A DNA stretch of 64,000 nt from contig JAPEIS010000012.1 of assembly GCA_029531795.1 (NCBI GenBank), positions 1,798,001 to 1,862,000 on the forward strand, written 5' to 3'. The DNA is from Sclerotinia nivalis. Taxonomy: Eukaryota; Ascomycota; Leotiomycetes; Helotiales; Sclerotiniaceae. The position numbers were made by a program, and so were the translations under genes. Below are positions 12,009 to 24,498 of this stretch, piece by piece. Every line of letters begins with the position of its first letter. Within the stretch, counting starts at the first letter, position 1. Under the pieces are notes generated by a model. That model worked only from the letters and a program-made list of their open reading frames with translations. It did no database searches and was not told where the DNA came from.

Positions 12009-13294
12009 ATGCTTCGTCAATTGTTCCCAAGAGGGGCGGCTTTCGCAAAACCAAGCTCTAGAGTGTTAAGACGGTGGGAGGCTTCGTCGAGATTATACAG
12101 CATACAAGCAGAAGCTGCTTCTACAATAAAGTTACAAGATATCGACCCTACCAAATTAACTATAACCAAAAACACTACTCCTAGTGAACTACTTCCTCCA
12201 AATGAATTGGTCTTTGGAAGATCGTTTACAGGCAAGCCCCTCTGAGAACTGTTCACATCTCCAATCGCTGACCGCTCATAGATCATATGCTTAGCATCGA
12301 ATGGACAGCTTCTGAAGGATGGTTACCCGCACGTATAACACCTTACCAAAACCTTTCTCTCGATCCCGCCTCTTGCGTTTTCCATTATGCGTTCGAATGT
12401 TTCGAGGGAATGAAAGCATACAAGGATAAAAGCGGAAAAGTACGGTTGTTCAGACCTACTAAGAACATGGAGCGAATGAACAAATCCTCGGCTCGTATTG
12501 CTCTGCCAACTTTCGATCAATCCGCTATGATTGAGTTGATTTCGAAATTCGTTGCTATGGAGAAACGATTCATCCCAGATGCTAGAGGATATTCATTATA
12601 CCTAAGGCCGACAATGATTGGAACGCAAAGAACATTGGGTGTTGGACCACCAGGATCCGCGTTACTATATGTTATTGCTTCTCCAGTTGGACCATACTAT
12701 CCTACCGGATTTAAGGCCGTGTCCTTGGAAGCTACAGATTATGCCGTAAGAGCATGGCCAGGAGGAGTTGGAGACAAGAAATTGGGTGCAAACTATGCTC
12801 CATGTATATTGCCACAATTAGAGGCCGCGAAGAGGGGATTCCACCAAAACTTATGGTTGTTTGGCGAAGAGGAGTTTGTTACCGAGGTTGGTACCATGAA
12901 TATGTTTGTGGCTATCAAGAATAAGGAAGGGCAGAAGGAATTGGTTACTGCTCCATTAGACGGTACCATTTTGGAAGGTGTCACAAGAGACTCTGTTCTG
13001 TCTTTAGCTCGCGAGAAGCTTACCAAGGAGGGATGGATCATTTCTGAGCGTAAATACACTATGAAAGAATTATCAGATGCATCGAAGGAAGGAAGATTAT
13101 TAGAGGCGTTTGGAGCAGGAACAGCAGCTGTAGTTAGTCCAGTGAGAAACATCTCATGGAAGGGCAACTTGGTCGAGTGTGGATTGAGACCAGACCAAGA
13201 AGCCGGTGAGATCGCATTGAAGATGAAGGAATGGATCGAGGCGAGACAATATGGCGATGAGGAGCATGAGTGGAGTTATGTTGTACCTAATTAG
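12009..13294 (+). CDS. BAT1: Branched-chain amino-acid aminotransferase, mitochondrial
   Basis: Two exons, 12009-12231 and 12282-13294, give 411 residues. The enzyme transfers the amino group between leucine, isoleucine or valine and 2-oxoglutarate using pyridoxal phosphate. The first 35 residues are rich in Arg, Ser and Ala with no acidic residue before the first Glu ([20 protein letters not shown]), as in a matrix-targeting peptide. The fold-type IV core is complete: [10 protein letters not shown], the Schiff-base lysine within [10 protein letters not shown] (Lys241), [20 protein letters not shown] and [12 protein letters not shown]. The 50-bp intron begins with GC rather than GT (ACAG/GCAAGC...CATAG). 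It must be removed to join FGRSFT to DHMLSIEW, and no in-frame GT donor is available. The ATG at 12009 is chosen because an upstream TTG frame adds nothing family-like. Very confident. Confidence 0.95.
12232..12281 (+). other. GC-AG intron of BAT1
   Basis: This 50-bp intron has donor GCAAGC after exon end ACAG, a CTGAC branch-like site and acceptor CATAG. The surrounding exon joins the conserved sequence without a gap. Reading through it gives a stop after GKPL. Confidence 0.8.
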
Positions 13295-14117
13295 CGAACT
13301 TCTGTGTGTGGATGTAAATACCTATAGAGCCGGGCGAATGAAAAGTGAGCGATAGAATACATATAAGTCATACCTTACATCTTAGAATCATATTGTGAAA
13401 GGCTAGTTTCCGGCTGGTTTCGAATGAATTTGCAAACATACACTTGGTATCGGTGTTGGAGAATGAGATCAGGTCCGATGTTATCCTTGAGGCCGGTAGA
13501 GGCTCCTCCATCACCAGGGCCAAAGTTCCCACTCCTCACTAGGCTCTTCGAATCCATTTCACAGTGGGCTCACATAGGCACCCTTCCATTGCACAAATTT
13601 CTTTGAAAAGGGAAGAAAAGAAACTCAATAATATTCCTTCGCTCTATTAGCACGTATCATATTTCGTGCAACCCGTACATCTTGATATGCATCCACCAAG
13701 ATGTCCATCGTCTTCCGTCATCAATCCTTCGTATGTACAGCTTCCCCACGCTTCATCTGTCTCTGCCCATCAGTCTTCGTCCAAATTCTTCATCGTAACT
13801 TGCTCAAATCGTGATGGTTTATGATTTGTCTTCTGGCTCCTTCAAGATCCCTTCGGCTTCTAACCTTCTGCGTGCTTCTTCTAATGCCCAGGTTTGTATC
13901 CTGTGAGTGATGATTAGCAGTGCTCGGAATTTTTGTGTGATTAAATTTCTGTAGAAGCTTTTCTTCCAAACATCTCTTCCAGATTCTTGCCACAACCCCC
14001 TCCACCCCTCTTCCCCAAATTCCTCATCTCCCACCAATCTCAAAAATCCCTCACTTTCACATCTCACACCTATATCCAATACATCCAGAAACTCCCAAAA
14101 ACAAAAGAAACAAAAAC
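13295..14117. other. Intergenic, 3' flanks of BAT1 and the complex I gene
   Basis: There are no convincing open frames; those present (13375-13606, 13790-14079) overlap each other on both strands without codon preference. The stretch is C/T-rich toward 14,000, consistent with the 3' region of the minus-strand gene. Confidence 0.45.
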
Positions 14118-14387
14118 CTACGAAGTATCCGGCTTAACCGCATAACCCACAACCCCAAAAGCACACGCTCCAAAAAACCCATACACCCACAAATTCTCCC
14201 ATCCCTCCTTCTCCGGCTTCTCTCCAGGCTTCACCCCAAACAACCATCCAGTCGGCGGATCATAATGATCCCCATGATCTGCCGATTTACGGGCTGCGGT
14301 AAAAGATAAATTTCGTGCTTGGTTGAGAACTAGTGTTTGTGTGCGGACGATCGTGCTGGTGCGGGGAATGGCGCGTGTTAAAGACAT
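14118..14387 (-). CDS. Complex I accessory subunit, NDUFB11/ESSS-like
   Basis: A single exon encodes 89 residues from the ATG at 14387. The first 30 residues carry Arg, Thr and Ser with no acidic residue (MSLTRAIPRTSTIVRTQTLV), a likely mitochondrial presequence. The middle has PPTGWLFGVKPGEKPEKEGWE, and one membrane helix follows (about residues 62-83, LWVYGFFGACAFGVVGYAV), ending KPDTS. This short layout of presequence, PTGWLFG motif and single helix matches the ESSS (NDUFB11) subunit of mitochondrial NADH:ubiquinone oxidoreductase, which sits in the membrane arm. The open frame extends 110 codons further upstream, but that part is His/Gln-rich, unlike the family, and probably 5' untranslated. 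Family assignment is from memory of the motif, moderately strong. Confidence 0.72.
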   Translation of the reverse strand: MSLTRAIPRTSTIVRTQTLVLNQARNLSFTAARKSADHGDHYDPPTGWLFGVKPGEKPEKEGWENLWVYGFFGACAFGVVGYAVKPDTS

Positions 14388-14750
14388 TTTTGAAAAACTC
14401 GCGATTAGTGGAAAGAAGGATTGTGATATGTTGGTTTGGATGGCAAAGAGAGGGTGCTGGTGGAATTGTTGGGGGGGTTGGTGCTGGTGACGGTGATGAG
14501 GTTGCTGGATTGCTTGATGTGAGTCGGTCGGTAATTTCGCCAAGACGCTATTATTCGTGGTTTCCGCTCCGCCGATATGCCTCCTCTCGTTTCCGGTGCT
14601 CTTTCTTCCGAAGCTTAACCTTATTCTTCTCATATGAAACTTCTTGACTGGAAACTCCTTGCAATGATATTCCCATGTATCGTCAATTTCGTTATCCAAC
14701 CCATTGGCTGATGTCATGAATTTTGGGCATTGATACCTAAACAGACCTAT

Positions 14751-14910
14751 GGTTCAATATTCAAGGTGAATATAAGCATTTATACTCTAATCATCCAAAC
14801 CGATCAAATCATCACAGGTTCAATATCCAAGGAGAATATAGATATTTAGCTGCTTCAAGACTGATATAGACTTTAATTATAGGCATAATATTCAAGCGAG
14901 TATATCCAAA
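14751..14910. repeat. 66-bp imperfect tandem repeat
   Basis: Three unit starts are visible: ggttcaatattcaagg (14751), ggttcaatatccaagg (14817) and ggcataatattcaag (14882), spaced 66 and 65 bp, each followed by a gaatata-like segment. The third copy is the most diverged. It lies just upstream of the complex I gene. Confidence 0.6.
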
Positions 14911-15212
14911 TCGATCTAGACATTATCACCCTACAGTGCTCTCAAGGGCAAAAACATGTAGCAGGTTACTGTGCCATTGAGTTGATGGCTAGCTTTAGGC
15001 ACACCACGATGAAAGCATTCATAGTTTGGAGTTTGCATCAATTCTAGAACATCAACGGATTTTTTATTCATAAGAAAGTTTTCTTATAATATGTTATATC
15101 CACCTTAATGACGCTCAAACCATGCTGCCTAGAATTTCCACTCAAAGGCATCAATTAAACCTCCACACTTGACATCGTCGATAAGACTGTGCCAAGCTCC
15201 AGTGCTTAATCC

Positions 15213-15849
15213 CTATCGACTTATATCGATATGAAGTTTATCATAACACATCCTTTGATCATCTGGGCCATGAAGTACTTTCCTCACATCCTCAATTTCG
15301 AAGACATGTGTCAATTCTCTTTCGACGACAAGGAACGAGATAACAAAATTGGTGTCAGACCAGCCACCATTTCTAGCCAACGATTTAATTAGGTTATAAT
15401 CAGAATATTTGGTTCTGGGCTCTGGGCTCTGGCACCTCGACGTATTGAAAACCCCGCGGAGCCTCTCCCCATTCATCCTCGAGCGGTGCTAAGAAGTTCC
15501 CGCATCGAATCTTGTTGACTGCAGTGAAATCCCATTTCACTGCACCTTTGGCTACAGCAGAACCTTTAAGCTGCCTATCTTATCCCTTCTTTCCATTATG
15601 GATAATATGTTTGACTAGCTCTTGGGGAAGAACAACATAGAGTTTATCGTCACACGAAGTTCTGAAGTTTAACTCGCGGAAATAGAGTTTTCTGACTGCG
15701 GTGCCTTCATGAACTTGGCAACGAGAGTTTTGACTCCTTGTGATAATCTTTGCGCCGCAAAAATATACGTCCTCAATCGTCTCCGGAACTTCCGCTGGTT
15801 TAGGGCTGGATCGAATCAAATGAATTATCTTTCGAAAAAATGGCGCCAT
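15213..15849 (-). pseudogene. Possible decayed protein gene of unknown family
   Basis: From ATG 15849 a frame of 89 codons runs to a TAA at about 15580 (MAPFFRKIIHLIRSS... to IIHNGKKG). The same frame stays open past that stop for about 55 more codons, rich in ordinary residues (for example GAVKWDFTAVNKIRCG). A neighbouring frame then carries on to 15213 (NLIKSLARNGGWSDTN, ending KLHIDIS). One stop plus one frameshift would therefore explain a single gene of about 210 residues. No GT-AG intron that removes the stop is evident. I recognise no domain. It could instead be two unrelated short open frames. Confidence 0.35.
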
Positions 15850-18800
15850 AGTTTTCAAAGGGCAGGGAAGGGGTTAGGGTAGATATGAAGTTGGTGTGTT
15901 GCAAACCTGCTGCATAAGGATGTGTCAGTTAAAGCTCGAGTAGTTCTTCATATTGCAACACATAAAATGCTTTTGGAGCCGCACAGTAGGGGCTAGGTGC
16001 TCTTACTTCTTAGTCCAGATTTATTCGTGGAAATTCTGAAGATGATGTGATATTCGTGGATTTTTGAATTGAAAATAAGAAACAGAAGTAGAAGGCTTAA
16101 GTAAACCTCTACCTGAAAAGATGCAATGTTGATGACTCGGATTATGTCAAGTAAACATTCTTTGATGAATCATACTGTGATCACGTTTTTAGGCATGTTT
16201 CCGTATGTTATTCAATAACTTGTGGATATATAAGGAATAATTCTACGAAAGATCTTAAAATAATATGATGAACATCGCAGTCGTAGCAAACAACATGCCT
16301 TTGGGACGGTGTGATGGATTTGATGTTCAATCATAATTTAAAGGATTGTGAAGTGTCAATAGCTAAGCGGAGAAACCGATGTTGGAGGAGAGGTGATTTC
16401 ACATTGGCAACAACTTTTGACTGACGATGAGGGGATGGGGAAGCCGTGGATCGGAAAATTACAGCTATAAATAAATTTCGGACAATGTAGCATAATTGCG
16501 AAGGTGGTAAACCACGAAAATGGTGTCGGTGGAGAGTGGACGATTCAGTTGAAACAAACTGGCCGGCGCGCTATCTCCTACCAGAGAATTGTTCATTCTG
16601 TAAAATTTTCGAGTACCCTAATGTCTCCGTTACTATTGAGAAGCCAGAGTACCTAGAGCACGCACCACCGGCAACAATCTTGTGGTTTTCGAAGAGAAGT
16701 AATTACGGTAAGAGAGACAATTGTTTGATAGGAATTGTAATTATTTACTCGGCATAGGAAAAGGAGGAACTGGCTTGTGGATTAAAGAGAGTCTCGATTT
16801 AGAACTTGGGGAACATAGCGCAAAAAGCTCGAAGGGAACTTGGCATTAGGGATTAGGTATATGGTCTAGGTCTTGTTACCTGCGTATATGCAAATGTATT
16901 TGTGATGTTTTTATTCTGTATTGTGCATACGGACATACAAGCTGAGCCCTATGGGCGTTGTCGACGGAACGGATAAATTGATCATAACCGTGTTAGAATG
17001 ATCGCGGGGGAAAGTGCGAGGTACTATCTATTTTCAGAGGGACTCTGAGTTATCAAAAGAGAGAATGGGTGTTGATGGCAGTTCTTGGCGATGAATGGCC
17101 ACAGCAAAATGCTCTGTTGTTCAGCCGGATTTCAACTATAGACGACAACAGAATGTTCAAGCAATACACAACTTACGGTCATAGCTCCCACCTCTCGAAG
17201 TTCGGAGGGACAATGTATGGCTAACTGGATCGATCCGCTAGCTTCCGAATCAGACGAACGTGGTCTTCGTCTTCGCTCAGGGCAGCCAATTTTTGAGCGA
17301 GATATGCTTTTGATGGTTGGAATACTTTTTATGCTGCTCTCTAGAAAAAGAACCGGAATTACTTGCAGCATGTGGGTCCAGGTTCTCTTTTGAAACGGGA
17401 CTGAGAGTGAATAGAACTAAAGAAAAGACAATGCACGGAAGGGCAGAAGATCTGTGTATAGATTCACCCGCGCATCTTGTCGTGTTGAGGGAGAAAAGAG
17501 CCCGGAAACTCCTTACGGAGCTATTTAGTGCACAGAATGCACGTATCAAAAAGGTCTTTGCGGCAACTAGAGTCAAAGAATCAAGCTTACCTGGTCGCGA
17601 CCATGTAGCTCTCGGTTGAGGCTCAAAATAACCACAGATTTTTGTGCCCTGTCTTTGATGTGCTAAGTGACGAGGAAATACTTCGAGGTTTTGGATGGGG
17701 ATTCAGTCGATAGTGAGAGTGCGGCGACAGTGAAAATTTGAAATACGTTAAATAGAAGTATAATAACGAACACTTTTCCAGCTAAAAAGTTATCCCACGC
17801 GGCAGATATCCGAAATTTCTGCATGGGGCCGAATTGGGATGATCACTCAATGTCTCAAAAAAGGTACTACGTTCCTTATTGCAGCTTGTGTCTCAGGTTA
17901 TACGTTTGTTTTAATGGTGGGAAAGGGAACCAAGTGGCAGTTTATATATCCCAATCCGATATCAGAAAGTCACAATTTTGCTACGCATCATTTGCTTCTG
18001 TTTGGAACATCTGAGTAGTTGTGTGGGTCTGTGAAGCAGAATGCACATTGACAGGTCTCTGCTTTTGCTAAATACGATGAATTCCTTAAGGCCGCTGGAG
18101 ATTGGGGGCTCTTTTGCCAGGGTCGTTGTATAAGGACCTCTCGAGTCACTCAATGTCACGGTATATTTTGCAGAAAACGACAATACCTTCTGAGAAAAGG
18201 AGTAGAAGCAAGCGATCAACGCACTTCGGTGCTGTGGAAATTCTCATTTCCGCTCAGATACATGTTGAAAGATATATGCGGACTATTGATTTATCAGAAG
18301 ATTTACAGATTTAGAGCAGCAAAGACAACATCAAGAAGGATCGATGACGATAACATCTTCAGTTCCCATCTAATATTATCCAATGTCCTGCTGACAGCAG
18401 CTTGATACCATCAAGCAATGACAACAAACCAAACAAGCATGGCTCACCATCTTACCCAAAACTACAAGCCACGCAATTACAAAATGCTCCGATTCAATAA
18501 TCTGCATGTAAAGTTCCCATCCTTGGTAACAGCATGTAGAAAACTACCCGACTGCCTTGAGAAGCAGTGTCGGACCGACTATATTTCTCTCTCTGAAAAA
18601 AGTTAATTAATCATCCAATTTTATAGTTTTATAGTAAAGCCCAGGAAATATTCTTGATCGTAGTTAAGAGTGAAAAGGATCAGTACTAAATTAGTAGATA
18701 AGTGGATTGAAGGTAGAAGTTAGTGAATAGGTTGATGGGAAAGAAAGAGCTAAGCTCGTAAAGCGCCTGTAAGGAATAGGTTGTCTATAAAAAGAGTATT

Positions 18801-21558
18801 TGTTTAATGACAGATTGTCCATAAACACAAAGGCGCAATTGGGCTATGGAGACCTGCCATCGAACTGGCTAATATCTAGCCTAGAGACGCTTTTTACCGG
18901 GGTTTTGGGACGCCCTTTGAGGTTGTGATATTGAATGAGATGATATGTTGATGAATATTGATATTTGCGACAGCAGTAACGGAATCCGACGGTGTGAATT
19001 TATCGTCGCCGGAAAGTGCAAATTAAGAATGAGTGTAAGATGGGGTTTAATGGAGATATAAAAGATAAAGCGACAACGATCGAACCAACTAGGAAACTGG
19101 CAGTGATTTCCCTTCAGGGGTAACCATCTTCTAACTTCGGATGGAAATACACAATATCCGCCATTAACTTCACTTTTCAAGAGGCCACTATTCCAGATTT
19201 GAGAAGCAGTGTAAATCAGAGTATGCTGGACGGAACCATGTGCCTGCCGCTTCGAGTGGGGCTTCAGGTGTTGTACTGCACAGTAACTGGCCACCGAAAG
19301 CATTTATAGAGAGCTCGAGGTTCATTGAGCTCCAGATTGAGAGAAATATTGGCGCTAAAATTGAATATGATTTGCATGTGTGCATGTTATTCGAAAAGAA
19401 GAGTGGAGCTAGTTAGTACAGTTAGTTCCATTAAGTGAATCTTAATCGAATTTTTGAAATCTGATGACTTAAATATGGGAGGGCTGATCAAGTGCAGTGC
19501 AAAGCACAGAAAGGGGTGTAGGCGAAGGCTTTTCTAGGAGCGACTGTGTTGAGTAGAGAGTGGCGCTATACTCGGTATATCTGCCAGTTGTAAATTAAGA
19601 GCTACCCATGATTTAAAATTACATCCGTGAAGCAGATTTCTGCGTCGAAAGTTGGGACTATATGGCATATACTGTGGCTCAGTGACGATGGTGATTCAAT
19701 GAAACATCATACGACAATAAACACTGCTGTCGGCGAACTTTTATTGTATTTACTATAACAACTGCTTTCAAACTTTTCCCCACCTAATCAGATGCCAATA
19801 CACTAGGCTTCAAATGCACTTAGATATCGACACATTGATGGCTCTCAGGACATCTCACTCCTCTTTTGTTGAGTTCGTACCCATACCCGATGCTTGCTGT
19901 TCACTACACAAGGGAATGAGAACTTATATAGAGTGCTGTCGAACTCAAAGTACCTGAAGTGAATGAGATGATTTGAACAATTCAATATGGGCAGAGAGAA
20001 TTAGATGCTTGCAGGAGATGACGTGCTAATGGAGAAGAGCAAGCTACTGAGGTGGAAGATAATCTGTGTTAAGAACTATTTAAGGACAGCAAGGTTCCAT
20101 CTATTCTAATGCTAAAGGAGATAGAAGATCCCTTGTTAAACAGAACTCACGGTTCAAGGAAATTCCTTCTCGCAATCTACGCTCAAAGAGTTCGGCGTGG
20201 ACTTACCACTCATGATTTTGAGACGTGAGCATTACATTAACATGATATTAAAAACTTTCTCGGAATCTACTCCTAAAACCTTGGCTGACAATGAGAAAAT
20301 TGAGCGGCAACAATGTTAACTTGGACGAAAATGTAAATATTTTAATAATAAGAATATCTTTCTGCTAAAAATAGTATTTCTGTATCTCATCTCATCTCAC
20401 GAACCTTATACACAGGTATGATTAAAAAAAAAAGACATGTCGTAATTTTGCAAACCCATCAAAATCCTACATCATTTCCCACAGCAGAGAGATAACATTT
20501 GGATGATCTGGATTTTACAGTAATGGAAGTTTATATACTTTGGGAATAGAAACAAATCGCCTCAACACCTTCGATTCCATTCTGGTTTTTGGTCAGCCGA
20601 TTATCCAGTTGGCCAAGAAATGGAGATCCTAACACTCCTCGCGCCTCTTGCATGAACCTGCGAACTTAGTAACCACCAATTCCAGCCCAACAATCGGTCA
20701 CTAGACCGCAGACTTAATACCGTAGAGTTGCTCAAGAGGAAAGAACACTATACGAAACCCCAAAGTCATTCTGCACCCCTGATCTAATCCCTAATTCCTC
20801 TAGGAAATTTTAAAGAAGTTTGAGTAGTGGAGAAATGACAAAGTAGCTATAAGTGCAGACTACCAATATTTAATAAGCATACCTACAAGTCCACAATCAC
20901 ACCACCAAAACACCAACTTTCTTATACAATCACAAAAGCATTTATAAATACATACAGGACCCCTATGGAGGGAGTACTATTGGCAATTTCCTACTAATTA
21001 TTATTGTCATGCTATGCGAGTACTTCCACCCATTAACCTCATGACAGAAAAAAAAAGAAACTATAGATGGACAGTCACAAAACTCACCGACAGCAAACAA
21101 ACACGCAGCAGAAAACTATCATCGGTAAGGTTATGTAGGGAATTGAAAATCTAGTGATATATTACACAGTGATAGAAGTCCAATATATCCAATAAAACTA
21201 TAGGTTTGAGACATTTTGTCCACAACTGTGATTATCAGGCAGGTCGAAGTCGCAATAACCGTTATCCACTGAAGGATCCGAGGAATTTGGAGTGCGATTT
21301 TCAGATAAAGTGATTTTTTATACTTCTCCTGAAAGAAGTGATTGTGTAAAGATAGGTGGCTATAATAGTGAATAATACAACGTAGTAATGAATCACTATA
21401 AGATAAATTGATAATATAATCTAATTTAATACATATCTGGATTATCAACCCAGTTGATCGGTATCAAACCGCCTGATCCAGTTCTATATATTCCAACCAA
21501 AGACTTTTAAATCCATCTAAATCCAGCCCGAATCATCCAAATTCGACCCAAAAGCAAA
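15850..21558. other. Gene-poor interval, 5.7 kb
   Basis: No gene can be supported here. Open frames of 60-140 codons occur on both strands (for example 17317-17619 plus, 18881-19303 minus) but lack codon bias, domains or flanking splice signals. Composition is not as AT-rich as the retrotransposon block at the right of the window, and I see no LTR or inverted-repeat ends. It may hold untranslated or non-coding transcripts or old eroded repeats. Confidence 0.4.
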
Positions 21559-22484
21559 CTAATCCCTCGGAGAAGGAGCAGCAGCTGCTGCTACACCAAG
21601 CCCAGTAGCCTTAGCACTCCCTTTAGAACCTTTACCCTTCTTCCCTTTAGTACCAGTCGAACCAGGTTTCTTGGCACTAGTAGTTCCACTCGCAGCAGCA
21701 GTACCGTTCTTACTTTTCTTTCTTGATTCTAAAGTTGGAAAATGACGGAGACCGAGTGAGCTGCGCTCATCCTCGGTCACGGGACCAGCGGCGAGAGCTT
21801 TATCTGCTTTGCTCGCTTTGGCTGCAGTGTCATCATCGGAATCCTCATCGTGATTGTCATCGTCATTGTCATTATCATCGTCATCGTCACTATCTTTGCC
21901 TTTGCCTTTCTTGCCGGCTGAGGCAGTTCCAGTAGACTTGGCTGCTGCTGCCCCGGTGGCTTTTGCCGCTTCAGTGCCTTTTGCTGCTCCGGTGCCTTTT
22001 GCGCTTCCCTGGTATATGTGAGTATTGTGTGAAGGAATGGAAAAGTCTGAATTAAACGAACCTTATTGCCCTTGTCCTTGCCCTTGCCCTTGCCTTTGCC
22101 CTTCTTGCCAGTTCCGGTAGAGGCTGCAGTGCTCGCACCGGCAGTGCCAGTACCCTTTGCCTTCTTATTGTTTGTGCCAGCGTCGGCTTCTGTTGCATTT
22201 ACTGGAACAATTCAGTATTATGAAAAGATATGAGGGGGGGGGAGACTGACCAGCACTACCAGGCCCATCAGCGGCATCTTCGTTGAGTTTGTTCTTTGGG
22301 GATCGAGCATAGAACTCCAATACTGATGTTGTTAGCTATGTTTGGTTTTGTGAGGTGCACTTGGCTAACCATTTGGGACTGGTGCTCTAGCAAGGAGATC
22401 ACTATCGCTTTCTGGTAAAGCTCGAGTAGAAACGAGTGTGGCAGAGATGGCGATGAATGCCAAGATGGATCTGAAGTTTTTCAT
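21559..22484 (-). CDS. Secreted Lys/Gly- and Asp-rich low-complexity protein
   Basis: Four exons: 22484-22370, 22322-22251, 22201-22062 and 22008-21559, giving 258 residues. All junctions are GT-AG and keep frame. The start MKNFRSILAFIAISATLVSTRA is a clear signal peptide. The mature protein is low-complexity: blocks of alternating Lys-Gly (KKGKGKGKGKDKGNKG), Ala/Thr/Lys repeats (SAKGTGAAKGTEAAKATG), an Asp-rich run of about 25 residues, the more ordinary segment VTEDERSSLGLRHFPTLES, and a second Lys/Gly block before the end APSPRD. There are no cysteines after the signal peptide. I do not recognise a family; the charged-block design resembles wall-associated or mineral- or polysaccharide-binding secreted proteins, but that is only a guess. 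Exon structure is well supported. Confidence 0.75.
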
Positions 22485-24498
22485 GATGATAGATTTATGG
22501 CGATGAGCGTCAAGCTGTCGAGTTCTACAGCAAAGGCAATGAAACAAGAGAGCACGACTATGGATTGTCAGAATTTCTCGATATTCTGGTTGGATTGGAC
22601 TGACTTACTTCTTGATAGGATAGAATTGGAAAGGCGAATAAAATGAAGGCGAAGCAATGAAGTGTTGATGTGGGATGAAGACACAAATAACGAGGTCTTC
22701 ACGAGTCTTTTATCATCAAATTCAACAACTTTCTCTGGGATAGACGTAGGCATGGGCTCCAATGAAAACCTGTACCTCTTGGAACCATGCTTGAGATAAG
22801 ATGCTTAGCGTGTCTGATCTCAATTTATCTGAAAAGTCTATTCCTTCGACCACAATCTGTCAAACTGTACATCGTACCCCTTATGGTATCGATTTTCGAG
22901 CAAGAACCATGGACTGCGCCATAATTAGAACATAAGGGAAACCAGAAACCTTGTTCTATAAAAAATGGATTTCTCCGATTCCAACACCCACGGGGAGTAA
23001 CCTGCAAGAGAATTCATGGGTAGCTTGGTCCAAAGTATAGTTCAAGACGAAAGAAACCCCTTTTAAGCATTGATTATCTCAATCAAGACTCGATGGTGCA
23101 TCTTCAAAGCTAAATCTAGAATTCTTTTGTAAGAGTGAAATGATAATCGGCGTCAGGTAATTCTGACTCCATTGTATAAGGTTGGAAACACGCGTTTCAA
23201 GCCGTCGATTAAACCAATTTGGCTACAGCCTCAAACAATGACGAAGTGTCAAATGCCTGGATCGGAAGTGGAGAATACTGTGCACAAATCTAGAAAGATA
23301 ACGGTAGTACGGTATCAAATGACCTATTTCGAGGGATATCAACTATATCAAATTCAATCGCTTGGTATCATCCAATCATTTGAAAAAACCTTCATCCCGA
23401 GTCTTGTATAAAAGAAACACACCTTAGCATAGCGGTTTTCTTGGCAAAGTCCTAGTCAACTAGGACTCTAGGAGTATTACTCGGACACATGAAGTGTTCG
23501 TTTGGAAGATCATAATTATGATCAAAGCCAGTGTATACATAGTGAAATTGAGTAAGTTTACACGACGAGCAACTCTTCTGAGCGCAGATTCCTCTTTACG
23601 AACCTCAACGAATAAATGACGCTCCGCTGGCCCTCCCGAGAAACCACTGTCGTGGAGGCAGACTATTTTTGAGGTTATTTGGGGTAGTTTCTGGCGATTC
23701 TATCCAACCAAACGCCATTCTCCCAAAGTAGACAAGATGATCAAAAGTACATTTTTGGGTTTGGGAGAGTTGAAGACCTTTGGCCATATATCCAGACTCC
23801 TTAAAAGATTGTTGGAGGAACTGAGCAAGGAATTGAGCAAAATGAATGAACACAATAATTGAGATATCAGTCGAATTGAAGATTTAATCTTACATGATGG
23901 CATCTTTCTTCAGATTCCGTTCATCATGACCTTCCCACCGGATATAGTATGGCAGGCAAGAAATATGTCGTAAAATACACCAGTAGATCTATAATCTTGG
24001 CATAAATAGATATAGTCATGATGTGCCAGCCATAATATCGGGAATACATCTTGAGTGTTGATATTCATTGCTGACAATGGGTACAATTTTATTTGTGATG
24101 ATCAGCGAATCTTGGTGAAGTTCCCGTCCGTTTGCAACTCCGCTGTTCCGCTTCCGACGACAGAGACATTCGTTACCAATAACATTGTAATCTTCTCCGC
24201 ATTGTTCAGAGTACCATGTATTCGTGTCCGAATGAGTACGGCGGCAGTATATACGACTCATACAGTGAAAACATGTTGTCGCTTTCATGATAATATTGGA
24301 TGTTGTTGATCAATTTCCTGCATTCAATTGAAAATGGCTTTGATTCAAATGACATCTGATTGGCCCGAGGTTCCAGCTTTATTGCCGAGACGAGAAGCTT
24401 TGAAGAATTTCCCCGAAACTCTGGCGCATTTTGAGTCAAGAGGCAAATGATTGCACTTTTAAATAACATTCAACTATTGATATGAGGTGACAGTAATT
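22485..24498. other. Intergenic between secreted-protein gene and ETF-QO
   Basis: Two kilobases without a supportable gene. Short overlapping open frames on both strands (23605-23903, 24016-24309) have no recognisable content. The left part is the promoter of the minus-strand secreted-protein gene, the right part that of the plus-strand ETF-QO gene. Confidence 0.4.

Noticed and set aside
14388..14717. N-terminal extension of the complex I subunit
   Set aside because: The frame is open but His/Gln-rich and unlike the family; a presequence-like start lies at 14387.
18881..19303. Minus-strand open frame of 140 codons
   Set aside because: No codon bias, no motif, no splice context.
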